NCBI GenBank assembly: GCA_016931135.1
Contig: JAFGFK010000009.1
Location: 1-42,117, forward strand
Direction of reading: 5' to 3'
Length of the DNA stretch: 42,117 bases
From: Candidatus Sumerlaeota bacterium
GTDB lineage: Bacteria; Sumerlaeota; Sumerlaeia; MWCT01
The position numbers were made by a program, and so were the translations under genes. Positions 37,201 to 42,117 of the stretch are shown one piece after another. Within the stretch, counting starts at the first letter, position 1, and each line of letters begins with the position of its first letter. The notes under the pieces were generated by a model. That model saw only the letters and a list, made by a program, of their open reading frames with translations, was not told where the DNA came from and searched no databases.

Positions 37201-38311
37201 ACTTTCCGCAGGATACGCCCTCGATTTCACCAAAGTGGAAGATCGCGTGATCATCAACGATATCGCCAATCTCTCAACAGACAGTTTGACCGTATCCTGC
37301 TGGTTGAAAAGCGGAGAATCCGGAGATGGCGTCATATCCTATGCGGTTCCGAAAAATGATAACGAGATTCTGATATATAACCAGGCGAACCTTGATTTAT
37401 ATATACATAATAAGCATATCGTTACGGGAGTGTCCTTTAACGATAACGACTGGCATCATCTGGCGGTAACCTGGCAAAGCCTGGATGGCTGGGTTAACGT
37501 TTACAAGGATGGCGATCTGGCGGCGACAGGCACCTTGGCTATGGGATCGAGCCTTAAAAACGGCGGCGTCCTGGTTTTTGGCGAGGATCAGGACTTCATG
37601 GGAGGAGGATTTCAAACAGGACAGGCTTATATCGGCGACTTGGATGAAGTCAGAATCTGGAACAAGGTCAGAACCCGTGAAGAAATCCTGGAAGACATGA
37701 ATCGCGAACTCACAGGCGATGAATCCGGGCTCGTGGGATACTGGAGCCTCAACGAAGGCGCAGGCGCTACGGCATACGATTCGACATCCAACAACAAAAA
37801 CGGGGCTCTTTCGGGATATCCCGCATGGATTCACTCTTTTGCCATGAAGGGAATTATTCACAATTTCCATATCTTTGCCCCGAATGATGAAGACACCACC
37901 ATCACCCTTTGTGGCATAGATGGTGATTGGGATGTTCTCAAGGCGATCATTACCAACATCCCGCCCGAACAAAAAGGGGAACTGTATCAACTGGCAGCCC
38001 CGGGACCTGTTCGCGGCGCAAAGATCACGACTATCGATACAGAGCTGACGGATCCCGAAATGCGCCTCGTATTCGCCCCCAATTCAACTTCAGATGGTTT
38101 TACAGCCATCATCGGATGGAAGGTGAACGACAACTTGGTCAATTCCAACAATATCGGCAATTATGCGGTTACGGTGAATGCCACCCAGATCATTCTTGAT
38201 TATCTATTGGGCAAGACATTGCTTCTTCCTCTTCAGAGAGAGATACTGGATTTGAACGGAGACGGGACCGTGGATATCGCCGATGTGATTACGTATTACA
38301 TGCTGAATTGA
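34205..38311 (+). CDS. Large secreted modular protein: right-handed beta-helix, then two copies of [choice-of-anchor-D-like + LamG-like + cadherin-like spacer], then a C-terminal dockerin-like segment
   Basis: Signal peptide; beta-helix region GGGIYCNGINNANTIANCVIENN...; LamG motifs DDKWHHIAVTWD and DNDWHHLAVTWQ with WLDEVRIWNNVR/DLDEVRIWNKVR; C-terminus LDLNGDGTVDIADVITYYMLN. GGAGGA precedes the ATG at 34205. Confidence 0.85.
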   Translation: MNRKKFAVSMHFFLFAFSLMIIFNPARIDAGSVIVYVDINSPAGAPTGSSWDMAYKSIQIAIMNSSIGQEIWVANGVYHERISLGASDKLYGGFEGYGGLEETQRTQRDWTKNISIINGTLFNGVGLSKEIKGVANLHTVTMDGSTTCALDGFTITGGAAGSEPPNNMGGGIYCNGINNANTIANCVIENNFSEYGGGMAFINASPVVTNCVISENEAGSEGGGIYIYDNSSPVFWNCSIGNNICDFTGGGVYAESSSTTFTNCLIFNNEAYDSCGAGFFWMGSCLGLINCSISGNSSPDFGGLYTDSIDQLNIVNAIFHQNNDIALTSYFSNLILSNCLFYGNPNSAIYHQIYGFYDDEEVDNFNADIPGAQDNITGDPQFVDWEGGDLRIMSCSAAVDQGTWIGAPAKDIDGMNRPKDIPGIGADGTHTEYDIGAYEVQDMLRLDVYPPVLKLNQAINQGAIIKPVILANIGIGSIEFTTITLSGSLDFSFADLPDMDSLPVCSRREAFISFDPSSIGLITGTLTVESNDLINPETKVSLEGNGTNERPLAGQYHTGGALDFQDINDRVIIPDFNNFPIGAMTVEFWMRSSSSNAGILSYAAESPGSPNEFYIFDQSSLVIAIGNAAVDTDVAVNDDKWHHIAVTWDSNLGDLRLYVDYDMAYKGTLRPGYAIQGNGTLAFAEEQDAVGGGFDPNQAYIGWLDEVRIWNNVRIIDHIFGFMHEELYGNETNLVGYWKFNNVRNSHVEDSSGDGNHGTIQGSPHWLTPSPADIVNKNATVGANIDRDTVFTLSGFDLDGDILTASLTLLPFTGQLYQYDNGSRGTAINSVPTVVSDSQNRVIYAPPAPGKMKTAVNNLQYKVNDGFQESINAANLNWEFSDREIEVSGGAHNFGLGLIGEPPDHTHLITITNDGTTTLTFYGNEVELIGANPEDFIISSDTEESALASGQSREVEISFAPQTKGMKTSKLHISSDDLDEPVVEIGLLGFGDTRPLAGKLSAGYALDFTKVEDRVIINDIANLSTDSLTVSCWLKSGESGDGVISYAVPKNDNEILIYNQANLDLYIHNKHIVTGVSFNDNDWHHLAVTWQSLDGWVNVYKDGDLAATGTLAMGSSLKNGGVLVFGEDQDFMGGGFQTGQAYIGDLDEVRIWNKVRTREEILEDMNRELTGDESGLVGYWSLNEGAGATAYDSTSNNKNGALSGYPAWIHSFAMKGIIHNFHIFAPNDEDTTITLCGIDGDWDVLKAIITNIPPEQKGELYQLAAPGPVRGAKITTIDTELTDPEMRLVFAPNSTSDGFTAIIGWKVNDNLVNSNNIGNYAVTVNATQIILDYLLGKTLLLPLQREILDLNGDGTVDIADVITYYMLN

Positions 38312-38370
38312 TATTTTCAACCAATAATCCCAAAATATTCCATCCTTTATAAGAAAGGCTGCTTTATATA

Positions 38371-39255
38371 ATGGAAGGAAAACCGATAATTCCAGTATAT
38401 TTAAACCAACGAATTGTTTTTGACCTCTTGGCAATGCTTGAGGGAGGAATATGTCAAGTTACAAGAGTTGCTTCCTCTCAACAAAAAACCGAATCGAATG
38501 AACGTAGATATGGTGCAGAGTTTGGATTGAGTAAGGCATTGTCATCTCTTCTTAGTATTATGGTTTCTGGAGAGAGTAGAAAATCTGAAGGTAACGAAAA
38601 AGTATTACATAAAGATGAAGAACGGATTCATACTCCCGCATCTCTATTTTATCGTCTTAGAAATCAACTTCGGAAAGAAAGCTATCTTCATGTATTAACC
38701 GAACCACTCCTTCCCAATGAGCATGATTTGGTAGAATTTGAAGCATCCATGATAAGGAATCCCCTCATTCATACAATGGATTCTTTCGTTTCTATAATAG
38801 AAATGGCTCTTTTATTTGAAAATCAAGATATTAATGTTAAAGGGAAACAATAAAATATAAAAAATACAGAAAATGAACGGCTTCTCAAACAAATGAAAGT
38901 TTTCAGCGAAAAACTTAAAAGTGGGGATACTGTAGACATGGTGGCTCAAGGAATTGCTGGTGAACATCAAGCAATTGTTACTCTTGAAATTGAATATCTA
39001 AATGATCCAACAATGGCGGATTTGGTTGATGGAAGATTTACCGTTGTTGGTAAGGTGATCAGAATTGTATCGAAAGGAGATACAATCAGTCTTATTCGAA
39101 AGTCTGCTTTTACTTTAGCGCCAAAGAATATCCTTGAAAACATGAGGAATATTTTATCTCAGCTTTCGGATTCTAAGGGATTTAATCTTCCAGAAATAAA
39201 ATGGGAATTAGAAGGACCTGCGTTTCAGATTATTCCAATAGCAATATTCTCATAA
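38371..39255 (+). pseudogene. DUF6414-like gene split by a single in-frame TAA at 38851-38853 (ORFs 38371-38853 and 38893-39255 share the same frame)
   Basis: Past the TAA the same frame reads NIKNTENERLLKQMKVFSEKLKSGDTVDMVAQGI... without another stop to 39255; the second half has DGRFTVVGKVIRIVSKGDTISLIRKSAF, as in the C-terminal half of DUF6414-type proteins. Confidence 0.65.
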
Positions 39256-39352
39256 AAAAGCCATCCCAAATCATTTTTAGATTTTTGAACAAAATATTTG
39301 TTATGTTTTTTCGGATAAAAGATTTATATATATTGTTTCATTCACTCAAGTA

Positions 39353-39382
39353 TTGACATTTCAAAGTTGTCATTTTAATGTC
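39353..39382 (+). promoter_or_regulatory. Candidate promoter of the R-M operon with an overlapping inverted repeat GACATT-N16-AATGTC
   Basis: TTGACA (39353-39358)-N17-TAATGT (39376-39381); GACATT at 39355-39360 and AATGTC at 39377-39382. Confidence 0.45.
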
Positions 39383-39414
39383 TATTATTATTAGTAGTAT
39401 GTAGGGAAAATAAA

Positions 39415-40935
39415 TTGTTTAAATCAAAAGAATCATCAATCCAATTGAAACTTTTTCCTGATCCTCCAAAGCAAAAGATGGAGATAAATAATATTCTTTC
39501 TCCCAAAGCATACACAGGATTAGCGAGTTTCCATAAATACTGGGGGAAGAAACCGATTGAAAGTCTTTCATTCATTATCGAGCAACTAACAAAGGAAGGA
39601 GATATCGTCGCTGATCCATTCATTGGATCCGGGTTGATTGCAAAAGAGTCTCTCGAATTGGGAAGAAGGTTCATCGGAATAGATATTAATCCATTTTCTA
39701 TTGAATTAACCAAATTGTTTCTTCAATTACCTTCTTATGATTCTTATCTTCATGCCCTTCAAAATATGGAGAAAATAATAAAACCTTTTATTGATGAAAG
39801 TTACCGTATGTATGATGAAAGGATCGGAACGCATTATCTATGGGAAAACAACAAATTGGTATCTGTTTGGACCAAAAATGTCAAGAATTCAAAGGAAATA
39901 CTTACGCCCAATTCAATTGACATCTCTTTAGCAGAAAAATACTCATCGTATAAACCTCAAAGGCTGCGCCAGATGAGGTTCTTTACAAATTCCCGAATCA
40001 ACGCTTCACCCTCAATTACCCTCAATGATATTTTCACGGGAAGAGCCTTGAGAAATATTGAACTTATTCTTGGTTATATTGAAGAACAAATAAATCCACA
40101 GGTTAAAAGGGCGCTTTTCCTGACTTTAACATCAGCTTCAGGCCAAATGTCAAATATGGTATTTGCCATAAAAAACAGAAACAAAAATAATGGCAAACCT
40201 TCGCGATCATCCAACGCTATTGAAGTAGGAAGTTGGGTGATCGGTTATTGGAGGCCCAAATTCCATTTTGAAATAAATGTATGGAATTGTTTTGAGAACA
40301 GGGCAGGTAAACTTCTCCGTATTCTCAAGAATGAAGGACAAAGTCGAAAATATTTCTTTTCAGAAAACAGCAAGGATTTTTGGAATGAGAATACCCCGGC
40401 TCTCCTAATAAATAATGACAGCAGAACAGTTTTACAAAGAACGCCGCCTAATTCCATATCTCTTATCTGTACCGATCCTCCCCATAGTGATAGAATTCCT
40501 TATCTAGAACTTAGTGAATTATGGAATTCTATCCTTGGTAAGGAGACAAACTTTGAAAATGAAATTGTTGTTTCAAATGCCAAGGAGAGAGAAAAATCAA
40601 AAAGAGAATATAATAGGGACATGGAAGAATTTTTCAGAATTTCGGAACGTTGTCTCGTACCCAACGGATACATAGCTCTTTTCTTTAATGCCAGAGACTC
40701 CGAGAGCTGGGAATATATAAAAGTATTGGAAAAATCAGCAAAAGACCTCCGTTATTTAGGTTGTTTCCCTATGTTCTACTCGGCTACTTCTGTTATTCAG
40801 GATAATAGAAAAGGAGGGATGAAAAGCGATTACATCCTCTTTTTTATAAAACAAGGACAGCGTTCTTGTTTTTCATTTAACCTTTTTTCAAAATTCCCAA
40901 ATTGGTCATATTCTCTTCCCGAAAGGTTAGAATAG
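39415..40935 (+). CDS. DNA methyltransferase (N4-cytosine/N6-adenine type) of a putative R-M system
   Basis: Motif I-like DIVADPFIGSGLIAKESLELGRRFIGIDINPFS; motif IV-like LICTDPPHSDRIPYLELSELWNSIL; TTG start, or ATG at 39478. Confidence 0.82.
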   Translation: MFKSKESSIQLKLFPDPPKQKMEINNILSPKAYTGLASFHKYWGKKPIESLSFIIEQLTKEGDIVADPFIGSGLIAKESLELGRRFIGIDINPFSIELTKLFLQLPSYDSYLHALQNMEKIIKPFIDESYRMYDERIGTHYLWENNKLVSVWTKNVKNSKEILTPNSIDISLAEKYSSYKPQRLRQMRFFTNSRINASPSITLNDIFTGRALRNIELILGYIEEQINPQVKRALFLTLTSASGQMSNMVFAIKNRNKNNGKPSRSSNAIEVGSWVIGYWRPKFHFEINVWNCFENRAGKLLRILKNEGQSRKYFFSENSKDFWNENTPALLINNDSRTVLQRTPPNSISLICTDPPHSDRIPYLELSELWNSILGKETNFENEIVVSNAKEREKSKREYNRDMEEFFRISERCLVPNGYIALFFNARDSESWEYIKVLEKSAKDLRYLGCFPMFYSATSVIQDNRKGGMKSDYILFFIKQGQRSCFSFNLFSKFPNWSYSLPERLE

Positions 40936-40937
40936 CC

Positions 40938-41927
40938 GTGAAATACACATTTGAATCTTCTCTCAAAGCTTTTAATAATGATAATATAAATCTACTTGGT
41001 TGCTCACCCGAAGGTGTTAGATTTCTTAAACTTCGTTCATTATCAAGAAGTGAATTAATGACCCGCTTAGCTGATAATTATGGAGTTGCTTTTACTGGAC
41101 TTAAAGGCATGAATCTATTGAAAACTCTTTATGATTCCAAAATATCTGATTTACAAATTGATGAATTCATTAAGTCTTCATATAAAAAAGAAAGAATAAT
41201 AAGAAGACAATCAGAGGATTCACTGATTAATGAACTATACAAGGTTTCTTCTTTTGAATGGGGAGGATTGCATCAAAACAGCCTCGAAAAAACGATTGTA
41301 GATAATTATGTAAAAAGAATAAGATCGTTTGATGAATTGAACTCATGTATCGAGAACGAATTACACAATAGTCTTAGAGCTTATGTTACATCTTCCTGGT
41401 ATAACCACTGGACATCTATAATAATTGAAGATGTTTTTCGAGACCATCAAAAAGTATTACCGGCAATTGGACTTATAAAGAAAGTAGATTTCTTTGTTAA
41501 AAACATACCTTTTGATTTGAAAGTAACTTATCTACCTGAAGGTTATATAAAATTGGAGGACTTATGGACAAAAGTGAAGGACCACCCATCTGAAGAAGCA
41601 AGAGAATTAATTCACCAACTTAGAGACAAGAGACTAAAAATTCTCGATTTGGCTAAGAACAAACCATCACGGTTGATAAAATGGCTTTATGAAAATCAAG
41701 GAGTCCGCCGATTTGACTCTGCAAACAGGCTTTTTCTTGTTCTTGTAAATTGTGAAAATTTCTTTGAATCATGGAAACTTAAAAGAGCTAAGCCATTGTT
41801 AATAGAAAAAATACACGGTCATTTTGATTTGTTGGATGATCTCCCAGGATTTGAGATTACATTTCGATGGGAAAACGTAAACTATAGAACTCGTTCTGAT
41901 ATTATTTTCATCGATCATAATCGATAA
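40938..41927 (+). CDS. Putative restriction endonuclease (PD-(D/E)xK-like) paired with the upstream methyltransferase
   Basis: GTG start 2 bp after the methylase stop; candidate catalytic segment PAIGLIKKVDFFVKNIPFDLKVTYLP (D...DxK); gene order M-R. Confidence 0.6.
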   Translation: MKYTFESSLKAFNNDNINLLGCSPEGVRFLKLRSLSRSELMTRLADNYGVAFTGLKGMNLLKTLYDSKISDLQIDEFIKSSYKKERIIRRQSEDSLINELYKVSSFEWGGLHQNSLEKTIVDNYVKRIRSFDELNSCIENELHNSLRAYVTSSWYNHWTSIIIEDVFRDHQKVLPAIGLIKKVDFFVKNIPFDLKVTYLPEGYIKLEDLWTKVKDHPSEEARELIHQLRDKRLKILDLAKNKPSRLIKWLYENQGVRRFDSANRLFLVLVNCENFFESWKLKRAKPLLIEKIHGHFDLLDDLPGFEITFRWENVNYRTRSDIIFIDHNR

Positions 41928-41952
41928 ATATAGATCATAGAGTTATAAGAAA

Positions 41953-42117
41953 TCAGGCGTTCTTGAGGCGGGGATCGAGGGCGTCGCGAAGGGCGTCGCC
42001 GAAGAGATTGAAAGCCAACACGATTATAAACATGGCGATCGTCGCTGCGGCGAATTGCCACCATACCCCCCGTTGCAGCTCCTGCCGCGCGCTCTGGATC
42101 ATGTTTCCCCAACTCGG
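41953..42117 (-). CDS. C-terminus of a Dpp/Opp-type ABC transporter permease (5' truncated by window edge)
   Basis: Minus-strand translation from 42117: PSWGNMIQSARQELQRGVWWQFAAATIAMFIIVLAFNLFGDALRDALDPRLKNA*. This frame is not in the supplied ORF track. Confidence 0.88.
   Translation of the reverse strand, partial: PSWGNMIQSARQELQRGVWWQFAAATIAMFIIVLAFNLFGDALRDALDPRLKNA

Noticed and set aside
41915-42112. Supplied 65-aa minus-strand ORF MGKHDPERAAGAATGG...
   Set aside because: Wrong frame; the adjacent minus-strand frame gives a clear permease C-terminus (PSWGNMIQSARQEL...DPRLKNA*).

Overview
The 42 kb window comes from an unidentified bacterium (probably a Gram-negative environmental lineage; taxon not determinable from this alone). 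I see about 35 genes and no tRNA, rRNA, CRISPR array or recognisable transposase.

Left part: a truncated glycosyl-hydrolase-like gene, rfaE2, a small standalone PcrA/UvrD C-terminal-like (Tudor) protein, gatC-gatA-gatB, a PP2C phosphatase, two membrane glycosyltransferases and a TuaH-like glycosyltransferase. These are followed by a four-helix-bundle (S23/IVP-like) gene bracketed by 9-bp TCAGAC/GTCTGA repeat arrays.

Middle part: a metallopeptidase-like protein, LdcA, a YgeW-like carbamoyltransferase, an orphan protein and a B12-radical-SAM protein. A 660-bp AT-rich intergenic region with DnaA-box-like sites (possible oriC) comes next. After it lie three consecutive EutN/CcmL bacterial-microcompartment pentamer genes, rpsT, galT, pit-DUF47 and rex.

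Right part: a glycan cluster (three GT2, one GT4, a second B12-radical-SAM protein, a large membrane GT and a DUF2079 protein), then a modular beta-helix/LamG/dockerin-like surface protein. An AT-rich island follows, with a DUF6414-like gene split by one in-frame stop plus an apparent DNA methyltransferase and putative restriction endonuclease. The window ends in the C-terminus of a Dpp/Opp-type permease that the ORF track missed.

The strongest leads are the repeat-bracketed four-helix gene, the enzyme-less triple BMC-P cluster beside an oriC-like region, the R-M island with its DPPH-motif methylase and interrupted neighbour, and several heptamer repeat families (one 27-mer occurs at two loci).
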